From assembly GCA_028829895.1 (NCBI GenBank), contig CM054180.1, forward strand, positions 92,877,135 to 92,941,134: a stretch of 64,000 bases of DNA. Direction: 5' to 3'. How positions within the stretch are numbered: position 1 is the first letter of the stretch; the number at the start of each line of letters is the position of its first letter. Below the pieces are notes generated by a model that did no database searches, had not been told where the DNA came from, and saw only the letters and a list, made by a program, of their open reading frames with translations. This document shows positions 11,451 through 23,295 of this stretch, in pieces. Source of the stretch: Sinotaia quadrata (Eukaryota > Mollusca > Gastropoda > Architaenioglossa > Viviparidae). A program made the position numbers and the translations under genes.

Positions 11451-12070
11451 GGTCGTTGAATCAGACTAAGTTAATGGATATGATTATTATTATTTATTTA
11501 ATCATCCTAAACTAATTACAAGTAATGAGGATTTTAATTTTATATTATTATTGATCCTCCAGCAGACACCACTCGTCTCTCTCACTAGGCGGATATAGGG
11601 CACTGTAAATATTTCCTTTCTTCCACATCATTAAAGATAAACATTGACTGTCACACAATATTCCATAGGTGAAAAACTTCTTACTAAAGAGAAGTCAAAT
11701 CCATCTTTAATCTATATTTAGCGAGCCCCCATCCACCCATTTTCTTCTCCAACATAAGATTATCAATATGTGTAAAAAGGTCAATACATTTATTAAATCA
11801 ACGATCAAATATGCATATGACAAATTCCGTGAAATAGATTACTTGACATCAATATTTCTATGAAACCACAAATGAATAATTTCTATAATTACACAGTGCA
11901 TCATAAATGCAATACAACACTATGTCAGTACAAATCACAGGATAGTCATGTCAGAGAGCAGAAATAGAGTTATTAGAGATAAGCAATAATAGTCTTTACA
12001 TAACCCTTATTTAACTGCATTCTCAATAGTCCATTCACTCTTTGCAACAAAGACACAAGTTATTGTCAGC

Positions 12071-12345
12071 AGTTATTACATCCGCTCCACGTGCCTCACA
12101 CACATTGAAAATCATTGATCTGCTAGTTATTACGTCAGCTCCACGTGCCTCACACACATTGAAAATCATTGTTCTGCTAGTTATTACGTCAGCTCCACGT
12201 GCCTCACACACATTGAAAATCATTGTTCTGCTAGTTATTACGTCAGCTCCACGTGCCTCACACACATTGAAAATCATTGTTTTGCTAGTTATTACGTCAG
12301 CTCCACGTGCCTCACACACATTGAAAATCATTGTTCTGCTAGTTA
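12071..12345. repeat. 54-bp minisatellite with CRE-like and E-box strings
   Basis: Five 54-bp copies. Each contains the palindromic E-box CACGTG and, in copies 2-5, TTACGTCA (a CRE/ATF-type octamer). The first copy reads TTACATCC instead. The unit is a multiple of three, so open frames on both strands are trivial. Confidence 0.9.
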
Positions 12346-12722
12346 GAGTTAACCTGGGTGCTTCTTTTCACCATGTCAACTCCTTCAAACAGAACAATAA
12401 ATGTGGGGATGTGTAAAAATTTCTCTACACAAGAAATTGTGCAGGTAGCCAGCATATCTTGCCACCATACATCGGTGGAGATTATTCTTACACTTACATG
12501 CTATTTCCTGCCTTTACCATGGTAGGTAGTAGTAGTGGTTTACAAACAGTAAACCAGGAGATTCAGATCAAATGTTGAAATGAAAATAGAAAAGGCTACT
12601 TGTCTCTGAAAAATACAACCAGAGAACAAAAGCTAAGCTTCCAGTCTATCGCTTTAAATCTCCATTCTTTCCTACATTTCAATTTCAACTTACAGTTTCC
12701 TGAAATGGTATTCATTAGCCTG

Positions 12723-12757
12723 ATACACAGACACACACAGACACACACACACACAGA
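12723..12757. repeat. short CA microsatellite
   Basis: Interrupted CA dinucleotide run (ACACAGACACACACAGACAC) of about 35 bases. Confidence 0.9.
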
Positions 12758-13290
12758 GCATAATAGATATGCATATCAAACAATGTCAAGTGTTTAGTGC
12801 ACCATACATGAACAGCTTAGTTCAAATTTTGTAGAAATAATAGTCCACTCACATAATATATCTTATTAAAACACAATTATAGCATATCAGAAGCAAAAAT
12901 GCATGAAATATTCCTAAGTTCATTCTCTCTCAATCAGTCAGCTAACTTACCATCACGCCAATGGCCACCTAACAAGGCTAGACTTCTTGCCACTCTAAAT
13001 TCAAAGTGATTAGACAGTGAATTTCTCTACAGCAGAAAAACTTTTTAATCTCAGCCCATTGAATGGTCTCGTTCTCGTAAATCATAACCATTGGATAATA
13101 AAAACTACTCACTGGTTTGACTTACATGAGCAATTCTAGCATATTCTTGCCTCGAGGTGTTTACTTCAACTCAGACATTTCCAAAAATACCATCATAAGG
13201 ACTGCCCTAGGTCGGGTTACTCTGACAATTTAACAATTTATATAACAATTAAATTTTAAAATAGGGATAGGCAAATTTACTCCGCCACAC

Positions 13291-14290
13291 TCTCTTTCTC
13301 TTTCTTGTGTTACTTCCTTCTATCCCACTCTATTTGTTTGTGGCTCTAAACCAAATACATGGGCACAAAGGCTGGTAGATCTGCTGACCTTATGTCTATG
13401 ATTTAAAAAGATATGCTCTGGTACCGTACCACTAAGGAACCTGCAGGGGGAGGGGGGTTCTCAGAAGAAAACCGGATAATGCACACATAAAATTCGAAAC
13501 CAAATTTCAACCTACATTTGAAACTGATGTACAAAAGATTTCCATGACACTTAGAAAGTGTATTATGGATGTTACCTACGCTAAAAAATACGAGAAAGTA
13601 ATTTTACTTTAAGTAACATGTTATTAACACTGACATTAACGTCAGCAAAGCCGCAGGTAACAGGCAGCCTCTAACATAATATCTCTGACTGCATAGCAGT
13701 ACTAAATAAATTTTCAGTAACACGAAATAAAACAAAAATATAATGTGTAGAGTAGAACTTAATAATAAACACTTGCAGTAGCATATTATAAATTTGCAAG
13801 AAACAAAAATACAAATATATATATATATAACGTACCGTTGTATACAATAATAAGCACAAACTAAAAAATAAATATTAAGATGCATAATACAAAATTAAAA
13901 TGCATAAATGAGCTGATTATTTACATATGTAACATTAAAATAAATTTAAACAAGATACACATCATTATTTTAATGTAAAACAGAGAAACTATGCAAATAA
14001 GGACTGGGTGGTCTGAAGAAATATTTTGAAATGTTACAGGGCATCTGTAGATCTGGATGCCAAATGCAGTTCGTTCCCGACACGATCTTAAAATGAGACA
14101 GAACGTTTAACCTAATTGTTTTTGGTTCTCAAGATGGGAGCATTGCGGTTACAAGAAGAGTACAAATGTTGGTGTGGGATGATATCATGGGTGAGTCTTC
14201 ATAATGAGTGGGACGAAGGAGAGTGAGGAGACATCTGCTTGATTCTGTAGTGAGCAGGAATCCATGCAGGGAGTAGGATGAACATATAGA
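13291..14290. other. AT-rich stretch without a supported gene
   Basis: Contains a G-run near 13450 and a short TA microsatellite near 13817. Open frames on the minus strand around 13604-13885 are low-complexity and lack domain features. Confidence 0.5.
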
Positions 14291-14295
14291 GTGCA

Positions 14296-14552
14296 GAGCG
14301 TACAGGTAGTCAGTGTAGGGAATGGAGTGAACAGGTAGTCAGTGTAGGTAGTGGAGTGAATAGGTAGTCAGTGTATGGAATGGAGTGAACAGGTAGTCAG
14401 TGTAGGGAATGGAGTGAACAGATAGTCAGTGTAGGGAATGGAGTGAACAGGTAGTCAGTATATGGAATGGAGTGAACAGGTAGTCAGTGTAGTGAAGGGA
14501 GTGAACAGGTAGTCAGTGTATGGAATGGAGTGAACAGGTAGTCAGTGTAGAG
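14296..14552. repeat. 29-bp minisatellite, about 9 copies
   Basis: Copies of a 29-bp unit containing CAGGTAGTCAGTGTAGGGAA and TGGAGTGAA, with single-base variants. Confidence 0.9.
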
Positions 14553-15439
14553 ATTGGAAAAGATAGTTTTAGGAGATCTTTGCAGGTGTGACTTGATATT
14601 TCAGCAGGCAGTGCGAAGATCAACAGGCATTTTGACGAGCAACAGGGAGTGTGACTTCACCAAAACAGTGTGACGAAACTAGACAGTGTGAGATTGGGAG
14701 TGTGAAGATGACATTCGTTTTGATTTCATCCGTGTGACGTCAATCTTACTGTTCATCTGAAGCTTGTTACATTTTATCCATGTATCACTGATCACTGTGT
14801 CTTCTACAATTCGGAGACTTCTGTGAATGTGACGGTCAGATGTGTCCTCACTTTATTTCTTTGTGACCATTATTCATTGAATATAGCCTACACTGAAATG
14901 TGTAGTCTGAAATTTCTGGAGAACACTATCAACACTTCAATTTCCGTAGTAAAATGCTCAGTCTTGGTAAATGCTTTAATCGTGATTCTGATAAAATGAC
15001 TATTTTCATTTCTGGGTCAACCGTTATCTTTCTAGAGAAGTACCATGAGTATTCGCTAGCAGTAGCAGGTGGAAATGGACACAGTGCTAGAGAATTAAAA
15101 ATGTTACCTGCACTAAAACGTACATCTAAATATTAAATAGCGCATGGTAAATAAATATTTCGGCTTGATCCATCACCCTAAAATATCGAGAGTAAATAAA
15201 TAAATTTAAAATATAATAAATAAAAGTATTTGCAACTTGGACAATCTGGCTAATAGTCACAATAGATGTAAAATAATGAAATATGTACAATTAATATATG
15301 AAAATATTTATTAGATATGTTTCCAATTTATGCATAATAAATATTTGTGCTTAAACTGAATACGTTTCTTTGAACTGTCTCAGCCATGGAAGACTGTACT
15401 TATTTGCAACAGCGTAAATTCCATCTGTATGGTCTTAGT
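14553..15439. other. no supported gene
   Basis: Unique-looking AT-rich sequence. A 60-codon plus-strand frame at 14954-15136 has no recognisable features. Confidence 0.5.
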
Positions 15440-15451
15440 TATCTAGTTCCT

Positions 15452-15672
15452 GGAATATAAGTGTCTATCATTGGTCTTGTTCCTGAAACATAAGTGTCTA
15501 TCATTAGCCTTGTTCCTGGAACATAAGTGTCTATCATTAGCCTTGTTCCTGGAACATAAGTGTCTGTCATTAGCCTTGTTCCTGGAACATAAGTGTCTGT
15601 CATTAGCCTTGTTCCTGGAACATAAGTGTCTATCATTGGTCTTGTTCCTGGAACATAAGTGTCTGTCAATGA
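15452..15672. repeat. 33-bp minisatellite, about 6-7 copies
   Basis: Unit contains TTGTTCCTGGAACATAAGTG; the period is a multiple of three, so both strands are open. The paralogous site near 56690-56770 has only two or three degenerate copies. Confidence 0.9.
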
Positions 15673-16319
15673 CTTGCTAAACTGAGTGATATCCGATCCT
15701 ATCCGGACTCTGTAAATTTTCATCAACATCAGGAATGTGAAGGAAGGATGATTTGGAATCACACTTTCTTTCCTTGAAGCCCCATGACGCTGGCCTCAGA
15801 ATTTCTAGTTCTCTGTCTGTCAAGTTAGGTACTGAATCCGCAATCGAACCATTAAATAATATAAATGCACCCTTGACTACTAGAAGTAGTGTGTGGTATC
15901 AGCAGCAGCAAGAGTAGTAATAGTAAGAGTAGAAGCAGTAGATGCAATTATAGTAATAGCAGTAGTAGGAGTAGTAGTAGTAGAAGTAGTAGTGTATTGA
16001 CAATATTTATACATTCTTTATTGCAACAATTATAAACTAACGAATATAATATATGCTTGGATGTATTTATATCATTGTCAGTTTGCGGACAAATAGTAGA
16101 TTTAAGTAAAGGTACTATCAGTTTGCGGACAAATAGTAGATTTAAGTAAAGGTACTATCTGTATAACTTAGTAGACTGCAGTTCGTGCATACAATTGACA
16201 TTTGTAGTAGGTCACAGGTCAAGTGAAATTGTGCATGCAGATAACAGGCTAAAGGTAGGCCTTGGTATGTTCCAAGCCTCTGAAGTGCCAGATGTAAGTC
16301 AAGTGAAACTGTGTGTGCA

Positions 16320-16560
16320 GATAGCAGGCTAAAGGTAGGCCATGTTTAATGAAGGCTATTTATAATAGGTAATATAGAGGCCTCGTTTAAAAAAGGTTAT
16401 GTATAACAGGTCATATAGTAGGCCATGTTCAATGAAGGCTATTTATAACACTTCATATAGTAGGCCTCGTTTAAAGAAGGCTATTTATAACAGGTCATAT
16501 AGAGGCCTCGTTTAAAGATGGCTATGTATAACACGTCATATAGTAAGCCATGTAGATTCT
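16320..16560. repeat. degenerate 50-60 bp repeat
   Basis: Four or five copies of a unit containing GGCTATTTATAACA, GGTCATATAG and AGGCCTCGTTTAAA. Confidence 0.75.
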
Positions 16561-17071
16561 GAAGTTTGCAGAAGACGAGCGTAGAGTAGTTGGCTGACAA
16601 TAGTTTATATTGATTAAAAACAAGAAGTAACAGTACGCTTATCAAGTGGGGATACAGAAAATACCCCATATAAAATCTTCTCATACAAGGCTGAATAAAT
16701 AGTAAGCCATGTATGTAATACGCCGTTCCGAAAACTATTCAGGGTACATGGATATCGTGCAGATAGTAGACTGTTTAACTGTTAGCCACTGCAAACATCT
16801 GCTTGGGGCCACACTGTGATTTAGGTTTTGGTTAACAAAGGCTTTTATATAAATGGCATAAGACACGGTCTGCCTTTTCATGAGGAACATTTCCAGATGT
16901 CAGAATTACTTGCATGTTTTTGGAAATTTCCGTCACAAAACTAATGACTTCGTGTATCTACGTGTTTAAGATTCTAGCATTCCATATTGACCAATGCGTT
17001 GTTTAATTATTTTGCTCTTTACCAGTTTACGAAGCCAGGTTTGTTAATTGATGTTATCATTCGGCAACTTG

Positions 17072-17398
17072 TTTTAATACAGGTATAGATAATGAAAATT
17101 ATTTAAGGGTTATTTTCATGGTAGTTTAATAAAGGTATAGATAATGAAAGTTATTTAAGGGTTATTTTTATGGTAGTTTAATACAGGTATAGATAATGAA
17201 AGTTATTTAAGGGTTATTTTCATGGTAATTTAATAAAGGTATAGATAATGAAAGTTATTTAAGGGTTATTTTCATGGTAGTTTAATAAAGGTATAGATAA
17301 TGAAAGTTGTTTAAGGGTTATTTTCATGGTAGTTTAATACAGGAATAGATAATGAAAGTTATTTAAGGGTTATTTTCATGGTAGTTTAATAAAGGTAT
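17072..17398. repeat. 52-bp minisatellite, about 6 copies
   Basis: Unit contains GGTATAGATAATGAAAGTTA and TTTAAGGGTTATTTTCATGG. Copies are more than 90 percent alike by eye. Confidence 0.9.
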
Positions 17399-17796
17399 CA
17401 GTGTCACCTGCACTGCTGCACTAGAGTGATAAATGGATGTTACAGATTTATACTTAGTTAATTACTGAGTTAATCCTGTTTGTACTGAGTTAATCCTGTT
17501 TTTTGTCTTATTTTTCTGCAAGTTTATACCTGTACTGAGTTAGTCATGTTTTCTTTCTATAATTTTTCTGCAGTTTTGTAAAGATATATTACTACCGTGC
17601 CCTCAAGGTCATAACGTTAAATAAGCCTTGTGAGTTTTTCGTTCACAAAGACATTGCGATAGAAAACAGATATCCAACAGACACAAATTAATTAAAAGTT
17701 AATATTTTAATGCATAATTACTTTATATGTTAAGAAGGAAAAAACTGGAATAAATATGTTTGCTTCTGTGGTTTTATTATAGATGGATGATTTTAT

Positions 17797-17935
17797 TTGT
17801 TCCTTTTGACACTGTTAATATTGTGTGCTAAACTGTGTTCCTTTTGACACTGTTAATATTGTGTGCTAAACTGTGTTCCTTTTGACACTGTTAATATTGT
17901 GTGCTAAACTGTGTTCTTTTTGACACTGTTAAAAA
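17797..17935. repeat. 38-bp repeat, 3-4 copies
   Basis: Unit contains CCTTTTGACACTGTTAATAT and TGTGTGCTAAACTG. Confidence 0.85.
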
Positions 17936-18232
17936 ATTGTACTAATCTATGTTCTGTTTGACACGGTGTTAATAATATTTGGTAATTTATGTAATCGTTA
18001 TTTAGTTAGTAATCTACTGTAGCAGGTGTCAAGTGTATTTCCATTGCTATGTCAAAACATATTTCTTTGTTTAAAGACTGCATAATGAAAGAGTTATAAA
18101 TAAAAATAAATTATAATACCATACATAGTTTTGTTTTCATCAGAGACAAGTGTGTATATTTAGCATTTGTTGAAAATTTGTTGAAAATTTGCAGACATTG
18201 AAATACCAAATGTTAATTTTCAAGAGAAAAAC

Positions 18233-18422
18233 CTCCAAACGTGGGCAATATCGTTGGTAAAGCTGTTATCAAAGTCTTTGCCGAGGAAAGCAAGCCCTGG
18301 TTAGATGAAGTCATGTATTGCACACACAGGTCATTCTCACAACAATAGAGACCTGCGTGGGTCGAAGGAATCACCGCTGGGTCACATGCCTCATGATTCT
18401 TGGCATTTTCAGTTTGACAGTG
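18233..18422 (-). CDS. orphan three-finger type-1 last exon, one cysteine lost
   Basis: Homologous to the last three-finger exons at 46617-46821 and 58106-58295: it begins HCQTENAKNHEACDPAVIPS after the acceptor AACCAG and keeps CCENDLCVQ. The HACHYCC or HSCHYCC of the other copies reads HAGLYCC, so one of six cysteines is missing. Four to five residues after DLCVQ are also deleted relative to the 46.7 kb copy. The donor is a poor GGAG/GTTTTT where the others have TTAG/GTA, but it keeps phase 1 and gives the same 190-nt length as the 58 kb exon. It lies downstream of the predicted stop at 19926, and its incoming phase 0 does not fit the 24.2 kb exon. It is either part of a second gene copy or a relic. 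Confidence 0.6.
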
Positions 18423-19062
18423 CTGGTTTCGAGTAAAGAACACGTTACATATTAGTTTTGATTTCATAAAGGTTTCATCCTGATCAAGTTAAAACGCGGT
18501 ACGAAATGGGTTACAAAACATCAGTCTTGCTCAAATATCAATTTTTAAATGTCACGAGAGTCTCATCACGATCAGTGCCTAAGTGGTTCAAAAATTGCAC
18601 AGCTCTATCACTTACCATGAAGGACTTCAGCCTTTTTGGAACTTGCAAAACTCTCACAAGACAGGTCACTCAATGACATAAGCAGCCAATTTAATATCGA
18701 CACAAAACGAAAGATCTTTAAAGCAGTCAAATGCTCAACAGAAACACATCATATGAATAGCTCAGCGTAGGCACCCAAAGTCCACAATACAGACTAAAAC
18801 AAGAAAGACCCTAAACTATATGTAATTGCACTAAATATACTGGATATTGCTACATTAATAAATACTTAATTAGGTATATGCTTCTGCAACAAAAATAGGA
18901 GTTAAACGTGTTTATAATAACAAAGCATTTCCTGATAAATCTTAGCCATTCATACAATACACATATGTGTTACCTTTTCTATCCAAGTGTCTGTGTTTTG
19001 GTTCCTTCTACAACCTGTACATAAATGTTAGCCATTCATACAATACACAGATGTGTTACCTT

Positions 19063-19202
19063 TTCTAGCCAAGGGTATGTGTTTTGGTTCCTTCTACATT
19101 CTACAACCTGTACATAACAGGAAGAACTCGATAAAGTGCATAACACATCACGTGAAGAGGAAGGACTCGATACAGTGCATAACACATCACGTGAAGAGGA
19201 AT
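19063..19202. repeat. short tandem duplications
   Basis: Duplicated strings CATAACACATCACGTGAAGA and a longer repeat with ATACAATACACA followed by ATGTGTTACCTTTTCTA (18950-19070). Nothing coding is supported. Confidence 0.6.
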
Positions 19203-19677
19203 AGTTTGTGTGAAAAGAGTAAAGTCTTAGGGTTTGCACTCAGACTAGAAACCATGCCCCAACTAACTCTTCTACGGAATTTACGAATACTTCTAGAGCT
19301 GATTAATGTTTATGACCTACACCCACATTCTGTCGACACATATCACCCGTCAATCAGACTTACAACATAAATATTTACCTTAATATTACTCTTTAATATT
19401 CAAACATTTATCGAAAATCAGTTTTCTTGCATTACATAAGGCGATACAATTACTAGGTCTCCAAGATTCAAAGCATATCTCAATATATTTTCTTCTACAA
19501 ATTGTTTAGTAGAAACAGCATGATGTCAGTCATTGGTGGATCACCCCGCTTTGTTACTATGCAAAATCACATGTATTCACGTATGGTAATCTACTCTTTT
19601 TCATAATTAAGTTTATATTTTAATATAGAAGTGTTCATTAATATGATGCCAAAGTAGGTGTTTGCAGTTTGTATCTA

Positions 19678-19709
<32 letters not shown>

Positions 19710-19711
19710 AT
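19678..19711. repeat. TATC / TGTC microsatellite
   Basis: CTATCTATCTGTCTGTCTGT type compound run of about 34 bases. Confidence 0.9.
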
Positions 19712-19728
19712 TATACAGCTAATCCTCT

Positions 19729-19734
19729 TTTATT
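19729..19734 (-). promoter_or_regulatory. candidate polyadenylation signal AATAAA
   Basis: Minus-strand AATAAA about 190 nt past the predicted stop codon of the terminal exon at 19926-20103. The spacing is plausible, but the hexamer alone is weak evidence. Confidence 0.3.
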
Positions 19735-19925
19735 TCTTGTATGTCTGTCCATTATCATCTACCAGTAACTTCTTTTCTGTCCATACGTTTCCAATTTAAA
19801 CATTTAAAATATACGATTCTAAAGCTTTCTTGTCTCCAATATTTATAAGCTACTATTTTTTTTTGTACATTTCGGAATGTAAGCTTTCCAAGTCATATAT
19901 GTTTCAATATTGTAAATATTTGCTC

Positions 19926-20103
19926 TCAAAGATGTCCGTTATAAAGCGTGTTTTCAGAAGGGATAGTGCCGGTGTTACAGCCGTCCTGTATGCAACAAAA
20001 GTGACAGGATACATCCGTTGTAACAGAGTCAAAGTTACGGCACACGTTCTGGTCAGAGGACTCCAGGTACCAAAGGGTGTGGCAGGTAGACTGATCTACA
20101 CAC
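19926..20103 (-). CDS. modular gene, terminal exon: second half of type-2 three-finger domain
   Basis: After a TTCATAG acceptor the exon enters in phase 2, matching the phase-2 donor of the 24114-24270 exon. It begins CVDQSTCHTLWYLESSDQN and carries SCHFCCIQDGCN, the Ly6-type ending; seven cysteines. After GCN there is only a short polar tail (TGTIPSENTLYNGHL) before TGA, with no hydrophobic segment or GPI signal, so this end of the protein is probably secreted or extracellular. Length and stop position match the copy at 9408-9585. With the 24.2 kb exon it completes a 12-cysteine domain. The opposite strand is also open, but without cysteine logic or splice sites. Confidence 0.8.
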
Positions 20104-20290
20104 CTATGAACATAACATATATATAATTATTAGCAGGACTTTTGATGAACGCTTATTTGTTACTATTTGATCCATGTAGCAAATGGACTGTGCATGTTAT
20201 AAATTAATACATAATATATTGCCAATGGACTTTGTATGCTATAAATTAAAACTTAAATTGTCAATAATAAAGGGCTCATTGTGTGAATAT

Positions 20291-20356
<66 letters not shown>

Positions 20357-20362
20357 ACACAC

Positions 20363-20411
<49 letters not shown>
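20291..20411. repeat. long CA microsatellite
   Basis: About 120 bases of CA repeat with two small interruptions. Confidence 0.98.
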
Positions 20412-20413
<2 letters not shown>

Positions 20414-20561
20414 ACGTATGCACAGAAACATACACATAATACGTATTAAAGTGTGTAACAAATCCATTTTAACATTTGGCATGTTAGTTTCTTATGGTCT
20501 CATGGCAATTTTATTGCAAAGAAAAGCAATATACCAATTCTTCTTTAAAGATTACTCAAAT

Positions 20562-20692
20562 TGCTTTAATCGCTTGGTTGTGTTAGTTTGAATTAAAGAC
20601 AAATATTTCTTCTTTAATTGCTTGGTTGTGTTAGTTTGAATTAAAGACAAATATTTCTTCTTTAATTGCTTGTTGTGTTAGTTTGAATTAAA
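20562..20692. repeat. 46-bp repeat, 3 copies
   Basis: Unit contains GCTTGGTTGTGTTAGTTTGA and ATTAAAGACAAATATT. Confidence 0.9.
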
Positions 20693-21006
20693 CAAAAAGA
20701 TATCTTCTAAAATAAGAATTTGTACTTTTTCTTGATAGTATACATCTCACACAACAACAAAAAGTATTTATTTAAACAATCAAAGTTTTACTGTATTTGA
20801 CTTAGTGAGCTTTGTTTGCCTTGGTGAGTACTGGTGAGTATTTGTGAGTACACATAACATTTGTTAAAAGAATGTAACCTGCTACAGATCTACTTGAAAT
20901 GAGAGAAATGAAAACTAATTAAAATTAATATTTTCAATGACTGATTGAAAGTATGTCATATAGTTTAGAATCAAACAAAGTGAACATGCATTCCCCAAGA
21001 TTCCTT

Positions 21007-21222
21007 TGTAGTGTCAACTCTGTTTAGTTTTCCAAATGCTTTGTAGTGTCAAATCTGTTTGGTTTTCCAAATGCTTTGTAGTGTCAACTCTGTTTAGTTT
21101 TCCAAATGCTTTGTAGTGTCAAATCTGTTTGGTTTTCCAAATGCTTTGTAGTGTCAACTCTGTTTAGTTTTCCAAATGCTTTGTAGTGTCAACTCTGTTT
21201 GGTTTCCAAATGCTTTGCATTA
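21007..21222. repeat. 35-bp minisatellite, 6 copies
   Basis: Unit contains TTTGTAGTGTCAACTCTGTT. Variants (AACTC/AAATC and TTTAG/TTTGG) alternate between neighbouring copies, which suggests higher-order duplication in pairs. Confidence 0.9.
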
Positions 21223-21744
21223 GTTATTTTCAATAAGAGTGAATTCAGTTCCGTACGCATTAAATTAATAATGACGTGTCTTTTGTGCATAGATATATTT
21301 TTCACGTGGCTCTTTGAGACCTCTAACTCTAATTTGTCAGAAAGGAACTGATGTGATTGTTATAGTGATGATTGAAGATTGAAGTACAACAGTTCAGTAC
21401 ATCCTTCTTTGCTAATCGCTTAAAGGCATTTTGCCATTTACCTCATGTACGATAAAAATACTGTTTTAGGCCCAACCCTTGTACAGAGTGTATCGATATG
21501 TGCAACAGTAAGATAGTTTATAAATAAATATTACAATCTTTTCTGCAAGTGACTATTCACGAGATAACTTGACCACTGTTTGACAAATGCGTAGATTTCA
21601 GGGACACGTCCTAGAAGTGCCAACGAATGCATTGAAATAGCTCTGACCTGCTGACAATCATATCTCAAAAAAGAATTGTAATACAGTATTAAGACAGGTT
21701 GAGATACATTTATAGTACTGTTGATTAATCGTTTTACTGCACAT

Positions 21745-21915
21745 ACTAATATGAATCAATCAGTACCTGTCCACTGTATACTATTATGAATCAATTAGTA
21801 CCTGTCCACTGTAAACTAATATGAATCAACCAATACCTGTCCACTGTATACTAATATGAATCAATCAGTACCTGTCCACTGTATACTAATATGAATCAAC
21901 CAATACATGTCCATT
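21745..21915. repeat. 35-bp minisatellite, about 5 copies
   Basis: Unit contains AATATGAATCAATCAGTACC and TGTCCACTGTATACT. Confidence 0.9.
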
Positions 21916-22612
21916 GTACATGGCCAGCCCCGAAGGTTGACACACTGTGTACAGTATTGAAGTTACAACCGGGTGCTAACCGACAGAGCCACCACGAACT
22001 GTTTGACGTATGATAACAGGCATGCAGAGACCCGCCAGTCGTGCTTTCATCTCGCCACATCTCCATTAAATGCCTACCATGAGTTCGAAGTAAGATTTTA
22101 ATCAATTCGTATGATGGAATGGTTAACCGCTGAATTTTAATTATCGATAGCCATTGTTAATACGTTAATCAGTTCGTATCATGGAATAATTAATTTTAAT
22201 TCAAAGAATCACTGAATTATAATTATCAATAGCCATCGTTAATAAGTTAACTGCCGCTAGCAATTCTATAACTTGTTTCACTCCATTTCTTGTCTGCAAT
22301 ACAAATTACATTTTAAATTTTGATCTCTCGTGTTGATTTGACTCTATCTTGATATTGTTCAATTTATTTTATCAGAGATGATTATGAGGTATGTAGCTTA
22401 CCTGTAGTTAATTTAATCATTCAAATAATTTCACAATCTATCTTCCATTCCTCCTTAATAATGACCAGTGTACGGACACACCCAATATCTCCATTAATCA
22501 TGTCTCTTTAAGACGAATCAGCAACTATGTTTTTCTATTGCCAATCGTATTTGTATTGATTCTATTGTTGAACTATATGGGGAGAGAGTGTAAGCTATAA
22601 TTACCCAAATGT

Positions 22613-22965
22613 TGGTTCATGGAATATTGATGTCAAATTATCTGTTTCATTGTAATTGTCATTTGTATAGTTGATTTTTCCTTTAATACATTTAATAAAT
22701 TTATAGACCTTCGTACGCATATTGATATTGATATTATTATATTGGAGAAGAATGGGGGTGGAAAGGTACTCGCTAAATATAGATTAAAGTCGGATTTGTC
22801 TTCTCCTTAGTAAGAAGTTTACCACATGCAGAACCATTATGTGACTGTAAAATGTTGTTTGTTGTAGAACTGTGAAAACATTTACAACGCCAAAATATCT
22901 GCCAAGTGAGAGACGAGTGTTGTCTGCTGGAGGAATATTAATAAATAAAATTAATATTTCGTCAT
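22613..22965 (+). mobile_element. dispersed repeat family X, copy C (3' part only)
   Basis: Collinear with the 3' third of copies B and D: TTCATGGAATATTGATGTCA, then CTCGCTAAATATAGATTAAA, then CAAGTGAGAGACGAGTGTTG and a TAATAAATAAA-type end. The 5' two thirds are absent, as expected for a 5'-truncated retroelement copy. Confidence 0.6.
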
Positions 22966-23039
22966 CTTCATCAACATTATCTTTATTAAAACACTGAAAT
23001 AATGTGACATGTATAGAATACGTTCCTGAGATTCGCTAT

Positions 23040-23170
23040 GAGAACACTTCAGCCTTGGTTACAAACAGAACTCACTTGTCTGTTAAAGGCCAGCCTTGGT
23101 TACAAACAGAACTCACTTGTCTGTTAAAGGTCAGCCTTAGCTACATACAGAACTCATTTGTCTGTTAAAG
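23040..23170. repeat. 48-bp repeat, 3 copies
   Basis: Unit contains CAGCCTTGGTTACAAACAGA and ACTCACTTGTCTGTTAAAGG. A poly-C run follows near 23207-23220. Confidence 0.85.
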
Positions 23171-23295
23171 ACTAGTCTTGATTGCAATATGCTCAAATGT
23201 TTGTTACCCCCCCCCCCCCCAATGATTACAACCTTCTTGCATTCTGTTAAAGACTAGCTATTATTATAAACAATACTCACTTGTCTCTTTAAAAC

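Larger units (their letters stand above)
11480..13290 (-). mobile_element. dispersed repeat family X, copy B (longest copy)
   Basis: Read on the minus strand it begins GTGTGGCGGAGTAAATTTGC and ends in a TAA-rich tail near 11490. Collinear blocks with 48668-50152 include the stretch around CTCGCTAAATATAGATTAAA and the GAGAGAGACGAGTGGTGTCT block near its 3' end. It is expanded internally by a 54-bp minisatellite (12071-12345). There is no long open frame. It may be a non-autonomous retroelement; the class is undetermined. Confidence 0.65.
15440..18500 (-). repeat. paralogous three-finger module segment (copy 3)
   Basis: This segment is collinear with 56680-58400. Shared landmarks on the plus strand are the CACTTTCTTT...AAGCCC stretch (15755-15785 versus 56860-56882), GACTGCAGTTCGTGCATACA (16173 versus 57137), AGGTCAAGTG (16212 versus 57187), the CTACTGTAGCA block near 18015 (versus 57892 and 46384), and the exon itself. 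Both segments carry a type-1 last exon at the same end, so a unit of several kilobases was duplicated and then diverged by minisatellite expansion. Confidence 0.65.

Noticed and set aside
15439..15762. Repeated DTYVPGTRLM peptide frame
   Set aside because: 33-bp minisatellite, open on both strands because the period is divisible by three.
20183..20591. Open frames of HT repeats
   Set aside because: CA microsatellite translation.
21896..22105. Minus-strand segment with GGCTCTGTCGGTTAGCACCC resembling a tRNA A box
   Set aside because: No convincing B box or cloverleaf follows, so neither a tRNA gene nor a SINE can be supported. The cysteines in the open frame have no splice borders.
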